Source of the DNA: an uncultured Erythrobacteraceae bacterium
GTDB taxonomy: Bacteria; Pseudomonadota; Alphaproteobacteria; Sphingomonadales; Sphingomonadaceae
Assembly (NCBI GenBank): GCA_946482075.1
Contig: CAMLQG010000011.1
Coordinates: forward strand, 1-52,595
Reading direction: 5' to 3'
Length of the DNA: 52,595 nt
The stretch's first letter is position 1; every line of letters starts with the position of its first letter. Positions 1 through 7,874 of this stretch are shown here, in pieces. The position numbers were made by a program, and so were the translations under genes. The notes under the pieces were generated by a model. It searched no databases. It saw only the letters and a program-made list of their open reading frames with translations, and was not told the origin of the DNA.

Positions 1-103
1 GGCCGAAGCCGATCCGCCCCAAGACTTCCAGCATGTATTCCCCCAGACCTTGCGTATTGTTCTGACCGCGCAGTCTAGCAGCGCCCGACCCGGCCCCGGT
101 CGT
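1..103. other. Window edge, no gene seen
   Basis: This short stretch lies downstream of the minus-strand manganese exporter gene and runs to the window edge. I see no convincing reading frame, terminator or repeat in it. A gene may continue beyond base 1, but nothing here identifies it. Confidence 0.4.
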
Positions 104-676
104 TCAGCCTACGCCTCGCACGGCCACCCAGACGGCCAGGGCGAAGAACACCAGTGCGGCCAGGCTGCGGGCCAGCTTGAGCGGCAGCCTGTCGGCAAAA
201 CGGTGGCCCAGCCACACCACCGGCAGGTTGGCCAGCAGCATGCCGATGGTGGTGCCGGCGATGACCTGCCACAGCGGGTCGTAGCGCGTGGCCAGCAGCA
301 CCGTGGCCACCTGGGTCTTGTCGCCGATCTCGGCCAGGAAGAACGCCACCGTGGTCGCCAGGAAGGCGCCCCGGGCCGGCAGGTTGTCGGCCTCGTCCTC
401 CAGCGTGTCCGGCTTCAGCGTCCACAGGGCCACGGCCAGGAAGCTGGCCGCCACGACCCAGCGCAGCACCTCGGGCGACAGCCATTCGGTCAGTTCGGCG
501 CCCAGCCAGGCGGAGATCGCATGGTTGACCAGCGTGGCGGCGAGTATGCCCAGCGCGATCGGCCACGGTTTGCGGTAACGCGCGGCCAGCAGCAGGGCGA
601 GCAGCTGGGTCTTGTCGCCGATCTCGGCCAGGGTGACGGTGCCGGTGGACACCAGCAGGGCTTGCAGGGACAACAT
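104..676 (-). CDS. TMEM165/GDT1 (UPF0016) family cation exporter, probable Mn2+ efflux
   Basis: The protein is 190 residues and consists almost entirely of six hydrophobic segments. It carries two copies of the family signature, LAEIGDKTQ near residue 17 and AEIGDKTQV near residue 110, one in each half of the internally duplicated fold. Bacterial members of UPF0016 export manganese from the cytoplasm. The frame stays open about 290 bases further upstream, but that part is arginine- and proline-rich with no membrane segment and is better explained as an untranslated leader. The ATG at 676 starts directly before the first hydrophobic segment. The leader holds a yybP-ykoY riboswitch, which fits induction by Mn2+. 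Codon use and riboswitch pairing fit Lysobacteraceae. Family assignment is firm; the metal is inferred from the family and the riboswitch. Confidence 0.93.
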   Translation of the reverse strand: MLSLQALLVSTGTVTLAEIGDKTQLLALLLAARYRKPWPIALGILAATLVNHAISAWLGAELTEWLSPEVLRWVVAASFLAVALWTLKPDTLEDEADNLPARGAFLATTVAFFLAEIGDKTQVATVLLATRYDPLWQVIAGTTIGMLLANLPVVWLGHRFADRLPLKLARSLAALVFFALAVWVAVRGVG

Positions 677-727
677 CTGCGACTCCGGGGCCAGGCGTTC
701 GCGGATGGACGCGAAGGCAAACGACGC

Positions 728-868
728 ACTGCCCGGCCCGGGTAAGCGCGACGCCTGCCTTCGGTCTTGCCCGGCGAAGCGGATCGCTTCGTCCCGTGCG
801 CCATGGTCGGTGGACCAAGTGTGTTGACGCGCGGACCCCGTCAGGACGGGTGGGCTACTCCCCGGAGG
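728..868 (-). promoter_or_regulatory. yybP-ykoY manganese riboswitch
   Basis: Read on the minus strand, the leader contains GGGGAGTAGCCCACC (855-863 is the GGGGAGTAG core), then GCGTCAACACAC near 821-832, and finally GGGCAAGACCG around 760-771. These are the conserved internal-loop segments of the yybP-ykoY aptamer, in the right order and spacing. That aptamer binds Mn2+ and switches on Mn exporter genes, and the next gene is such an exporter. The region from about 680 to 725 would hold the expression platform; I did not resolve its structure. The ends are approximate. Confidence 0.85.
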
Positions 869-963
869 AGGAAAGTGCGCGCATTGTAAGGATGCGTGCG
901 GTGCGACGGCGGAGCCATTCTCATTTGTCCGCTCGTCCGGGGAGAATGCGCAGGTGTTGACGC

Positions 964-982
964 GCAAATAAGAATCATTATC
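964..982 (+). promoter_or_regulatory. Fur box upstream of hemP
   Basis: The 19 bases match the classical Fur consensus (GATAATGATAATCATTATC) at 15 positions, with the right half CATTATC perfect. The site lies 31 bases upstream of the hemP start codon, so iron-loaded Fur would repress the heme uptake genes. It also sits between the divergent riboswitch leader and hemP, but its spacing suits hemP. Confidence 0.85.
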
Positions 983-1012
983 ATCAATGGCGTTCCTTCT
1001 CCGGAGCTATCC

Positions 1013-1219
1013 ATGATTCCGAACGTCACTGCACTGCCCCTCGCCGACACGCTGGTGCTGCGTGAGCGCCTCTCCCTGCCGTCCGCTTCGCCGCGCGACG
1101 ATGACGCCCTGGACAGCGAGACCCTGCTGAAGGGCCATCGGGAAGTACTGATCCGCCACGGCGACCGCGTCTACCGGCTGCGCCACACCAGCAACGACAA
1201 GCTGATCCTCACCAAGTAA
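1013..1219 (+). CDS. hemP: Hemin uptake protein HemP
   Basis: This is a 68-residue protein whose last 35 residues carry the HemP/HmuP signature: LLKGHREVLIRHGDRVYRLR followed by HTSNDKLILTK at the C-terminus. HemP proteins are small cytoplasmic factors needed for full expression of heme receptor genes in several proteobacteria. The ATG at 1013 lies just behind the Fur box. A longer in-frame start at 896 would run through the Fur box and is not credible. The heme receptor follows 121 bases downstream after a hairpin. Confidence 0.93.
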   Translation: MIPNVTALPLADTLVLRERLSLPSASPRDDDALDSETLLKGHREVLIRHGDRVYRLRHTSNDKLILTK

Positions 1220-1229
1220 ACACGCCATA

Positions 1230-1252
1230 CCGTCGGCACGCGTGGCCGACGG
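1230..1252 (+). other. Hairpin between hemP and the heme receptor gene
   Basis: CCGTCGGC (1230-1237) pairs perfectly with GCCGACGG (1245-1252) across a seven-base loop. No T-run follows, so it is not a standard terminator. It may be an attenuator or an RNA processing or stability site that lets hemP and the receptor be expressed at different levels. The structure is seen in the sequence; the role is inferred. Confidence 0.5.
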
Positions 1253-1340
1253 CATCGACTCTCTCCACCGGGCGCCAGCCAAGGATTCTCCGGCCGCCAG
1301 CCTTCCGGGTTCTCCATACCCCACAGGAATGCTGTACGCC

Positions 1341-3572
1341 ATGATGCGCCCCACGCTGCTCACTGCGGCCGTGTGGCTGGCCCTCGCCGGCCATGCCCAT
1401 GCCGCAACACCCGCCGACGCCTCCGCCGCCTCGCCGGCCGATGCGAAGGAGTTCGACCGCATCCAGGTCACCGCCACGCGCACCGAGCGTGCCGTGGTGG
1501 ACGTGCCCAACACCGTCAGCGTCATCGATCGCCAGCAACTGGACGACCAGCTGATCCGCGACATCAAGCAGCTGGTCCGCTACGAGCCGGGCGTCACGGT
1601 GACCTCGAGCTTCGGCCGGTTCGGGCTAGGAGGCTTCCGCATCCGCGGGCTGGACGCCAACCGCGTACGCATCCAGACCGACGGCATCGCGGTGTCGGAC
1701 GCCTTCTCGATCGGCAGCTTCTCGAATGCGAACCGAAACTTCATCGACCTGGACACGCTCAAGCGCGTCGAGATCGTCCGCGGCCCCTCCAGTGCGCTGT
1801 ACGGTTCGGACGCACTCGGCGGGGTGGTGTCGTTCATCACCAAGGATCCGTCCGACTATCTGGAAGACGGCAAGGACGCCTACTTCGGTGGCCGTCTCGG
1901 CTACGACAGCAGTTGGGACGGCCTGCTCGGCGGCGCGACGGCCGCCTTCGGTGGCGAGCGCTGGAGCGGGCTGGTCAATGTCAGCCACCGTCAGGGCAGG
2001 GAAACCGAGAATCAGGGCAGCGTCGGCGGTGTCGGCAGTGCGCGTACGCGACCCAACCCGCAGGAACGCGACGGTCGCAGCCTGCTGGCCAAACTGGTGT
2101 ACGCGCCGGACCAGGACCAGCAGTTCGCCCTGACGGTCGAGGGCAACGAAGACGCCACCGACACCGACCTGCTGACCCAGCGCGGCCTGCAGCCGTTGAC
2201 GGGCGCGACCCACACCTCGGTGACCGCGCGCGATAAGCAGACACGCGCACGGGTGGCGGTCTCGCACGAATGGAACGGCCTGGCATCCGCCCTCGCGGAC
2301 AGTCTGGACTGGCAGCTCTACCGTCAGGACAGCGAGACCACGCAGCACACGCGCGAGGAACGCACGCTGCCGGCGCCCACGCTGCGCGACATCCGCGAGC
2401 GCCAGTTCAATTTCGACCAGCGGACGTACGGCCTGCAGGCCAATGTCCGGAAGGCCTTCGGTGATGGCGTACGCCACGAGCTGGCCTACGGCATCGACCT
2501 GTCGCGTGCCGAGACGAGGCAGAAGCGGGATGGCCTGCGGACGTTCCCGCTGACCGGCGTCGGCACGCCGGTGATGCTGCCGGACGTCTTCCCCGTACGC
2601 GACTTCCCTGTCAGCGAGACCACCACCGCGGCGTTGTACGTGCAGGACGAAATCAGCTTCGCCGGCGGCAGCGTCCGCCTGGTACCCGGGCTGCGCGTGG
2701 ACCACTACCGCCTCGATCCCGAGCAGGACGCCATCTTCGCCGGCGACAATCCCGGCGTGGTGCTGGCCGACATCCGCGAGACCAGCGTCTCGCCGAAGCT
2801 GGGCATGGTGTGGAAGTTCGCCCCGGACTGGTCGCTGTTCGGCGGTTATGCGCGCGGCTTCCGCTCGCCGCCCTACAACGACGTCAACATCGGCTTCACC
2901 AATGTGCAGTTCGGCTACACCGCCATCGCCAATCCGGATCTGAAGCCGGAGACCAGCGACGGGCTGGAGGCCGGCGTGCGCTACGCCGGCGATGCCGTCC
3001 ATGCCAGCCTGTCCGGCTACTACAACCGCTACGACGACTTCATCGAATCGATGCGCTTCATCGGCGTCAACGATGACGGCCTGATGGTGTACCAGTCGCA
3101 GAACGTGGCGCACGCGCAGATCCACGGCGTCGAGCTGAAGGCCGGCGCCGACCTCGGCGCGTGGTCGCGGGCGCTCGATGGCTGGTCGCTGCGCGGCGCA
3201 GCGGCCTGGTCGCGTGGCCAGAACCGCACCGACGACGTGCCGCTGGACAGCGTGGATCCGCTCACCGCCACGCTGGGCATCGCCTACGATGCCGAAGCCT
3301 GGGGTGCCGAACTGGCGGGCCGGTTCGTCGACCGCAAGGACCGCGTCTCCGCCGATACCTATTACCGTCAGCCCGGCTACGGCGTAGTCGACCTGTACGC
3401 GCACTGGAACTTCGCGCCGGGTGCCAGGGTGAACGTCGGTGTGCTGAACCTGGCCGACAGGACGTACATCGACGCCGGCGACATCGCCCTGGTATCCGCG
3501 GCCAGCACCACGCTGGAGCGCTACACCTCGCCCGGCCGCACGCTGTCGGCCAGCCTGTCGGTGAGCTGGTAG
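1341..3572 (+). CDS. TonB-dependent heme/hemoglobin receptor
   Basis: The 743-residue product begins with a signal peptide (hydrophobic core TLLTAAVWLALAG, cleavage after AHA). A TonB box-like stretch (FDRIQVTATRTER) follows, then a plug domain with the motif IRGLDANRVRIQTDGI and VEIVRGPSSALYGSDALGG, typical of the hemoglobin/transferrin/lactoferrin receptor family. The barrel ends in a hydrophobic strand with aromatic last residue (SASLSVSW). It would bring heme across the outer membrane using TonB. AGGA at 1325-1328 lies 12 bases before the ATG at 1341, with an alternative ATG at 1344. An ATG at 1329 touches the AGGA and is unlikely. Position behind hemP and the Fur box supports heme as ligand. 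The exact ligand (free heme or a hemoprotein) cannot be read from the sequence. Confidence 0.92.
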   Translation: MMRPTLLTAAVWLALAGHAHAATPADASAASPADAKEFDRIQVTATRTERAVVDVPNTVSVIDRQQLDDQLIRDIKQLVRYEPGVTVTSSFGRFGLGGFRIRGLDANRVRIQTDGIAVSDAFSIGSFSNANRNFIDLDTLKRVEIVRGPSSALYGSDALGGVVSFITKDPSDYLEDGKDAYFGGRLGYDSSWDGLLGGATAAFGGERWSGLVNVSHRQGRETENQGSVGGVGSARTRPNPQERDGRSLLAKLVYAPDQDQQFALTVEGNEDATDTDLLTQRGLQPLTGATHTSVTARDKQTRARVAVSHEWNGLASALADSLDWQLYRQDSETTQHTREERTLPAPTLRDIRERQFNFDQRTYGLQANVRKAFGDGVRHELAYGIDLSRAETRQKRDGLRTFPLTGVGTPVMLPDVFPVRDFPVSETTTAALYVQDEISFAGGSVRLVPGLRVDHYRLDPEQDAIFAGDNPGVVLADIRETSVSPKLGMVWKFAPDWSLFGGYARGFRSPPYNDVNIGFTNVQFGYTAIANPDLKPETSDGLEAGVRYAGDAVHASLSGYYNRYDDFIESMRFIGVNDDGLMVYQSQNVAHAQIHGVELKAGADLGAWSRALDGWSLRGAAAWSRGQNRTDDVPLDSVDPLTATLGIAYDAEAWGAELAGRFVDRKDRVSADTYYRQPGYGVVDLYAHWNFAPGARVNVGVLNLADRTYIDAGDIALVSAASTTLERYTSPGRTLSASLSVSW

Positions 3573-3576
3573 CGCC

Positions 3577-4203
3577 ATGGCGACGCTGCGCGCGCTGCCG
3601 GAGAGGATCGTCGACGCATCGACGGATGCGTTCCCCGCCGCCGCACAGCTGGCGGCGTTGGGTCCTGTGCTGTGCCTGTACCGCACGCAGCAGGGCAGCG
3701 AGCTCGTGGGCTGGCAGCAGGCAGTGCGGGTGCAGGCCCATGCCGGCGTCGACAGCGACGGGCTGGACGAGCGGCTGCTGTTCTTCGACGCGCAGGGACG
3801 CTGCTGCTGGCGCCTGTGCCTGCTGCCGGACAGCGACTTCGTCGCCTGGGACCGCCTGGTGGCGTCGCTGCCGAAGGGCGGAGGCGACGCCGCCGCCGGC
3901 CTTGCCGAGCGGCTGTGGCAGCGGCTCGCCGGACGCCTGCTCGGAGGCCCGTGGCGCGCCTGTGCCCTGCAGCTGCATGCGGTGCCGCGCCCCACTTCGT
4001 TGCCGGTACTCGCCGCCAGCCTGTCACCGATGTCGCCGCTGGGTATCGCCACCGCGCGACGCATTGCGCGGGCGGAAGGCGCCGATCTGGAAAGCGGGCT
4101 GCGCGGCGGCAGCAGCGAGCCCTCGTCGCGCGTCGACGCCACCGCTCTGGAATCGAACAATGAGGCGGCCGACAACGTCGTGCCGCTGATCAGACTCAAG
4201 TAG
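3577..4203 (+). CDS. Putative heme-handling protein of the heme uptake operon
   Basis: The 208-residue protein starts four bases after the receptor stop, so the two are almost certainly cotranscribed. It has no signal peptide or membrane segment. The segment ALGPVLCLYR to LFFDAQGRCCWRLCL (residues about 27-85) weakly resembles the core of HemS/ChuX-type proteins, where a conserved glycine-valine strand is followed by a leucine-rich 'DLRLF...W' region. That family binds heme in the cytoplasm and delivers or degrades it. The resemblance is by eye and faint, and the usual heme-ligand histidine is not obvious. The C-terminal 60 residues look disordered. The safe statement is a cytoplasmic protein of a heme operon. 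Confidence 0.6.
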   Translation: MATLRALPERIVDASTDAFPAAAQLAALGPVLCLYRTQQGSELVGWQQAVRVQAHAGVDSDGLDERLLFFDAQGRCCWRLCLLPDSDFVAWDRLVASLPKGGGDAAAGLAERLWQRLAGRLLGGPWRACALQLHAVPRPTSLPVLAASLSPMSPLGIATARRIARAEGADLESGLRGGSSEPSSRVDATALESNNEAADNVVPLIRLK

Positions 4204-4216
4204 AGAGACCACCCCC

Positions 4217-5155
4217 ATGACGAAACCGGTCGCCATTGCGCTGTCCACCCTCCTGCTGTCTCTGTCCGCGTCCGCCCTGGCGGCGGATCCCGCCCGCGAC
4301 CGCCAGTCGATCCTGGCGATGCAGGGCGACTACACCGTCGATTTCGCCTTCGACGAAACGGTGCTGCTGCAGCCCGGCTACGAGCGCCGGCCGGCGATGC
4401 GCAGTGGTGGCGACGAGACGGTGATCGTCGTCGAGGACACGCCCACGCGCATCGTCCTGCAGCACATCCTCGTGGACGCCAAAAGCGGCCACGTCACCAA
4501 ACACTGGCGACAGGACTGGTTCTACGAGGCGCCGACGCGCTTCGAATTCACCGCCGACCAGACCTGGCATGTGCGCTCGCTCCCTGCCGACGCCACGCGC
4601 GGTGCCTGGACGCAGTGCGTCTACGAGGTCAGCGATGCGCCGCGCTACTGCGGCACCGGGCGCTGGGACTACGCCAACGGCGTGGCCACCTGGACCAGCG
4701 ACCCGAGCTGGCGGCCGCTGCCGCGACGCGAGTACAGCAAGCGCAGCGACTACAACGCGCTTTCCGTGGTCAACCGCCACACGCTGACGCCGAACGGCTG
4801 GACCCACGAGCAGTTCAACACCAAGGTGCTGCGCAGGCCCGACGGCACCCGGGTGGAACTGGTGCGCGAGTTCGGCTTCAACGATTACATCAAGACCACC
4901 GAGGTCGACTTCACACCGGCGCGCGACTACTGGCAGGCCACCGCCGCCTACTGGGCCAAGGTGCGTGCGCACTGGAACGGTTTCCTGACGAAGGCGCCGG
5001 GCGTGCATCTGAAGACCAGGGTCGACGGTATGGCGATGATCGTCCCGCTGTTCACCCAGGCCGGCGAGGTGCAGGCGGGCAAGCCGGTGGCGGATGCCGC
5101 CATCGCCAAGGTGTTCGCCGACTGGGTGGAGCCCGCGCCGGCCGACACGCGCTGA
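4217..5155 (+). CDS. DUF6607 family secreted protein
   Basis: The 312-residue product has a clear signal peptide (VAIALSTLLLSLSASALA, cleavage before ADPARD). The mature part is rich in tryptophan, tyrosine and charged residues, with stretches such as HWRQDWFYEAPTRFEF and CGTGRWDYANGVATW. I recognise it as the DUF6607 family that commonly follows hemP and the receptor in Lysobacteraceae genomes. No catalytic motif is known to me. It lies 13 bases after the preceding gene and is the last gene of the Fur-controlled set, so a periplasmic role in heme or iron handling is likely. The family name is from memory of its pattern and deserves a database check. Confidence 0.75.
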   Translation: MTKPVAIALSTLLLSLSASALAADPARDRQSILAMQGDYTVDFAFDETVLLQPGYERRPAMRSGGDETVIVVEDTPTRIVLQHILVDAKSGHVTKHWRQDWFYEAPTRFEFTADQTWHVRSLPADATRGAWTQCVYEVSDAPRYCGTGRWDYANGVATWTSDPSWRPLPRREYSKRSDYNALSVVNRHTLTPNGWTHEQFNTKVLRRPDGTRVELVREFGFNDYIKTTEVDFTPARDYWQATAAYWAKVRAHWNGFLTKAPGVHLKTRVDGMAMIVPLFTQAGEVQAGKPVADAAIAKVFADWVEPAPADTR

Positions 5156-5190
5156 GCGTTCTCTCCGGCACACGGATGTGCCTTCCCCCC

Positions 5191-5218
5191 AAAAAAAAGA
5201 CCCCCGCGCAGGCGGGGG
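5191..5218 (-). terminator. Intrinsic terminator after the sigma/PDZ operon
   Basis: On the minus strand, CCCCCGC pairs with GCGGGGG (5201-5218) across a four-base loop and is followed by two bases and eight T residues (5191-5198). This is a textbook rho-independent terminator for the minus-strand PDZ protein gene. The stem may also end the plus-strand heme operon, although the T-run is only on the minus-strand side. Confidence 0.9.
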
Positions 5219-5257
5219 TAGGGGATTCATGCGGTCTCTCTCTTGTAATGGCGCGTG

Positions 5258-6430
5258 TCAGAGCACGGCGCCGCCCTTGCCCGCGGGCGGTGCAGGAGAT
5301 GCGGAAGGCTGCGCGGCGTTGTCGACACCGTCGTCGAAGGTCTGCACGTTGCCGTCCGGGGTAACGATCATCACGCGGCGCTTCTCGACGACGGTCGGCG
5401 TCTGGCCAGTCCCGACGGCGACACGCGGCTTGACGGTGATCCTCGACGTCGCGGGGAAGCGGAAGGTCGGCGCCTTGGGTATCGACACCGTGCTGGTCCG
5501 CGTCTGCCGGTCGCGCAGATACTCGATCGCGACCTTGGCGTCTTCCGGCTTGTCGCGCAGCGCCTGGGTCACCTCGCGCGGCGTCGCCACCGGCGTGCCG
5601 TCCACCTTGCGGATCACGTCGCCGGCCTGCAGGCCTGCCAGTTCGTCGCCGGCCGACAGCACCAGGACACCGGCGTCGGTGCCGAAGTAGCGACCCAGCG
5701 ACGCATCCACCGTGGCCAGGTTGAGGCTGCTCCAGCGGAACGCTTCGGCCAGTGCAGGCAGGCGGCACTCCTCCCCTTTGCAGTCGCCCAGTCGGCCCAG
5801 TTGGCGGAGTTCGCGCTGCACGTCGGGCGAGATGACCTGATCGATGGAATCCAGCGGCAGCAGCAGGTCGTCGATCTGCGGCATGCCGCCATCGCCGCTG
5901 CGGAGGAAGACGGTGCGCGGACCGTCGCCGCTGAAGGCGATGCGTGGCGAGACCCGCGTCGGGGTGACGCTGGCATCGTGCGTCTTGCCGTCGCGCTGGT
6001 AGGTGATCCGCACGGCCGCGTCCACCTTGAGGTCCGTCAGCAGTTCGCGGGCATGGGCCACGCGTGCTTCGGCGGTATCGCCTCGGACCGGCTCGCCGGC
6101 CACGCGCAGCAGGCGGTCGCCGGCCTTCAGCCCGGCCTTGGCCGCGCCGCTCTCCGGCGTCACGCCGGTGATGCGAACGCCGGCCGCGTCGTCGCCGGAC
6201 AGCAGCACGCCCAGTCGCGGGCGGCTCACGATGCGCTGGTCGATGTGGATCGGCATGCGGAGGTCGCCGGCGCCACGCGACAGTTCGGCAACGCGCCTGG
6301 CGGCGCGCTGCAGGTCGGCGCGGGCCTCATCGAGTTCCTTCTGTCGGCCGGCATCGGGCTGTTGCGCGAGGGCCGGCAGCGCCGCGACCAGTGCGAGGGT
6401 GAGCAGCGGGCGGGAAAGGGGTTTGAACAT
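5258..6430 (-). CDS. Secreted double-PDZ protein without a protease domain
   Basis: The 390-residue protein has a signal peptide (PLLTLALVAALPALA, cleavage before QQPDAG) and then a short coiled-coil-like helix (residues 27-52). A first PDZ domain covers about 72-155 (PRLGVLL, GAAKAGLKAGDRLLRV) and a second about 240-310 (YFGTDAGVLVLSAGDELAGLQAGDVIRKV). There is no trypsin-like GDSGGP motif or other protease signature, so it differs from DegP/MucD. The C-terminal tail is low complexity. It lies 27 bases after an anti-sigma-like gene, itself overlapping an ECF sigma gene. It may therefore sense or scaffold envelope stress signals rather than degrade proteins. Start at 6430 is supported by the signal peptide. 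Confidence 0.85.
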   Translation of the reverse strand: MFKPLSRPLLTLALVAALPALAQQPDAGRQKELDEARADLQRAARRVAELSRGAGDLRMPIHIDQRIVSRPRLGVLLSGDDAAGVRITGVTPESGAAKAGLKAGDRLLRVAGEPVRGDTAEARVAHARELLTDLKVDAAVRITYQRDGKTHDASVTPTRVSPRIAFSGDGPRTVFLRSGDGGMPQIDDLLLPLDSIDQVISPDVQRELRQLGRLGDCKGEECRLPALAEAFRWSSLNLATVDASLGRYFGTDAGVLVLSAGDELAGLQAGDVIRKVDGTPVATPREVTQALRDKPEDAKVAIEYLRDRQTRTSTVSIPKAPTFRFPATSRITVKPRVAVGTGQTPTVVEKRRVMIVTPDGNVQTFDDGVDNAAQPSASPAPPAGKGGAVL

Positions 6431-6457
6431 GGTGGATCTCCCTGTTGCGGTTCCGGA

Positions 6458-7156
6458 TCAGTAGACGGCGCTGTCGCCGTCGTCGTTGAGCGCGACCTGC
6501 CAGCGCTGGGTGGCTTCCACGCCGGTGAGCTGGCGCAAGGTGTCGACACGCTCTTCCCACAGCGCGGCACGGGTGTCGTCGGGCAGTGCCGGTTGCGAGA
6601 GCGCAAGGTCGATGTGGGTCACCTGGTCCTGCAGTTCGGCGCTGACCGCGAGCGCAGCGACGTTGCCGGCGCTGCGGTCGGGCAGCTGCGCGAGCACGGC
6701 TTCGAGCCGCGCGGATTCGGTATAGAGCGCGTCCAGCCGGGCAGGCGCGCTGCCCTTCGCGGCACGCACCGTCGGCACGGCGGCCACGTTCGCGGGCGCA
6801 GGTGCTTCCGGCGGTGAGGGCGGAGCAGTAGCGGGGAAGTCCGTCCCGGTAGCGGTGGCGGGCGGTATCGCGGACGCGTCCGCCGTGTCGGCCACGGCGG
6901 GGGAAGGCTGCCGCGGCGGCGTGGTATCCACGGCGCGCCAGTGCATCAGCGGGATCACGGCAGCGAAGAACGCCGTCGCCGCCAGCGCCAGCGCAGGACG
7001 ACGCCAGCGCACGGAGCGCCGCACGGGCGCCTTCGCCGGCGGCAAGGCGGCGGCGACGCGCTGCCAGCCGCCCTCGGGTGGCGTGTCCAGCGGCAGGGCG
7101 GCGAACGCTTCGCACCAGTCGCGCGGCACCGGATCACGGCTACGGGAATCAGGCAT
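6458..7156 (-). CDS. Anti-sigma-factor-like single-pass membrane protein
   Basis: The 232-residue protein has a cytoplasmic N-terminus of about 52 residues, one membrane segment (PALALAATAFFAAVIPLMHW, about 53-72), a proline- and alanine-rich linker and a helical, probably periplasmic, C-terminal part. The gene overlaps the end of the ECF sigma gene by eight bases, the standard arrangement for a sigma factor and its inhibitor. I see no zinc-binding HxxxCxxC anti-sigma motif in the N-terminus, so the label rests on topology and context. A PDZ protein gene follows in the same direction. Confidence 0.7.
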   Translation of the reverse strand: MPDSRSRDPVPRDWCEAFAALPLDTPPEGGWQRVAAALPPAKAPVRRSVRWRRPALALAATAFFAAVIPLMHWRAVDTTPPRQPSPAVADTADASAIPPATATGTDFPATAPPSPPEAPAPANVAAVPTVRAAKGSAPARLDALYTESARLEAVLAQLPDRSAGNVAALAVSAELQDQVTHIDLALSQPALPDDTRAALWEERVDTLRQLTGVEATQRWQVALNDDGDSAVY

Positions 7157-7775
7157 GGACGGGTTCCTCGATGTTCAGCAGCGCCCGCAGCCGGCGGGTG
7201 CCGCGCGCGAGTTGCGACTTGGAGAAGCTCGGCGTGCGCTGCATCAGCGCGGCGATCTCGTCGTGGGTATAGCCCTCGGCGTGGTAGAGCCACAGCACGC
7301 TGCGGGTGGCGGCCGGCAACGCGTCGAGCGCGCGCTGCAGCAGGGCCGCGTCCGCGGCCGCCCACGGCGGCGGGCCACGATCCTCGGGCAGGTCGTCTTC
7401 GTCCACCGCGATTTCCGCGACCAGACGCTTCTGCCGGCGCAGGCGCAGCAGCGCTTCGTGGACCGCGATCTGCCGCAGCCAGCCCCAGAACGGGCAGTCG
7501 GCCCGGTAGTCCGGCAGGTGGTGGAACAGTTTCAGCATGGTGTCCTGCAAGACGTCGCCGGCGTCCTCGCGGTCGCCGCAGATGCGCAGCGCCAGGGTGA
7601 ACACCGGGCGCTCGAACCGACGGTAGATCTGCTCGAACGCCTCCCGGCACCCGCTGCGTGCGCGGGCGACCAGGCTGTCCGGGATATCGATGGCGAACTG
7701 CGATCGGCTCAAGCGGGGAGGTTCTTCGGGCGTCCGAAGGTAGGGATGCGACAGAAGGCAATACCGTCGCAGCAC
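7149..7775 (-). CDS. ECF-family RNA polymerase sigma factor
   Basis: The product of up to 208 residues has sigma region 2 (FEQIYRRFERPVFTLALR, then GDREDAGDVLQDTMLKLF and FWGWLRQIAVHEALLRLRR) and region 4 (ALPAATRSVLWLYHAEGYTH, then DEIAALM and SKSQLARGTRRLRALL). It would direct RNA polymerase to a small regulon, usually including its own promoter. The first 25 residues are not conserved sigma sequence. A start at the in-frame TTG near residue 22 is also possible, since a GC-rich leader gives no clear ribosome site for the first ATG. The anti-sigma-like gene overlaps its 3' end. The SPFH gene is divergent. Confidence 0.92.
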   Translation of the reverse strand: MLRRYCLLSHPYLRTPEEPPRLSRSQFAIDIPDSLVARARSGCREAFEQIYRRFERPVFTLALRICGDREDAGDVLQDTMLKLFHHLPDYRADCPFWGWLRQIAVHEALLRLRRQKRLVAEIAVDEDDLPEDRGPPPWAAADAALLQRALDALPAATRSVLWLYHAEGYTHDEIAALMQRTPSFSKSQLARGTRRLRALLNIEEPVHA

Positions 7776-7874
7776 CCCCGAAGTTCACCGTTGTCCGATC
7801 GACGGCGGGCGGTCCCGGCCACGCCGGCGCGGCGGTCTATACTCGCCGCACCGGGAATCACGAGGGGAACATCG

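Noticed and set aside
104..967. Long form of the manganese exporter with 97 extra N-terminal residues
   Set aside because: The extra part reads through the riboswitch and has no membrane segment. The ATG at 676 starts the conserved protein.
1626..4199. Long open frame on the minus strand (over 850 codons) antisense to the heme receptor
   Set aside because: It is a by-product of high GC content on the strand opposite a clear receptor gene. Its product is low complexity and matches no family.
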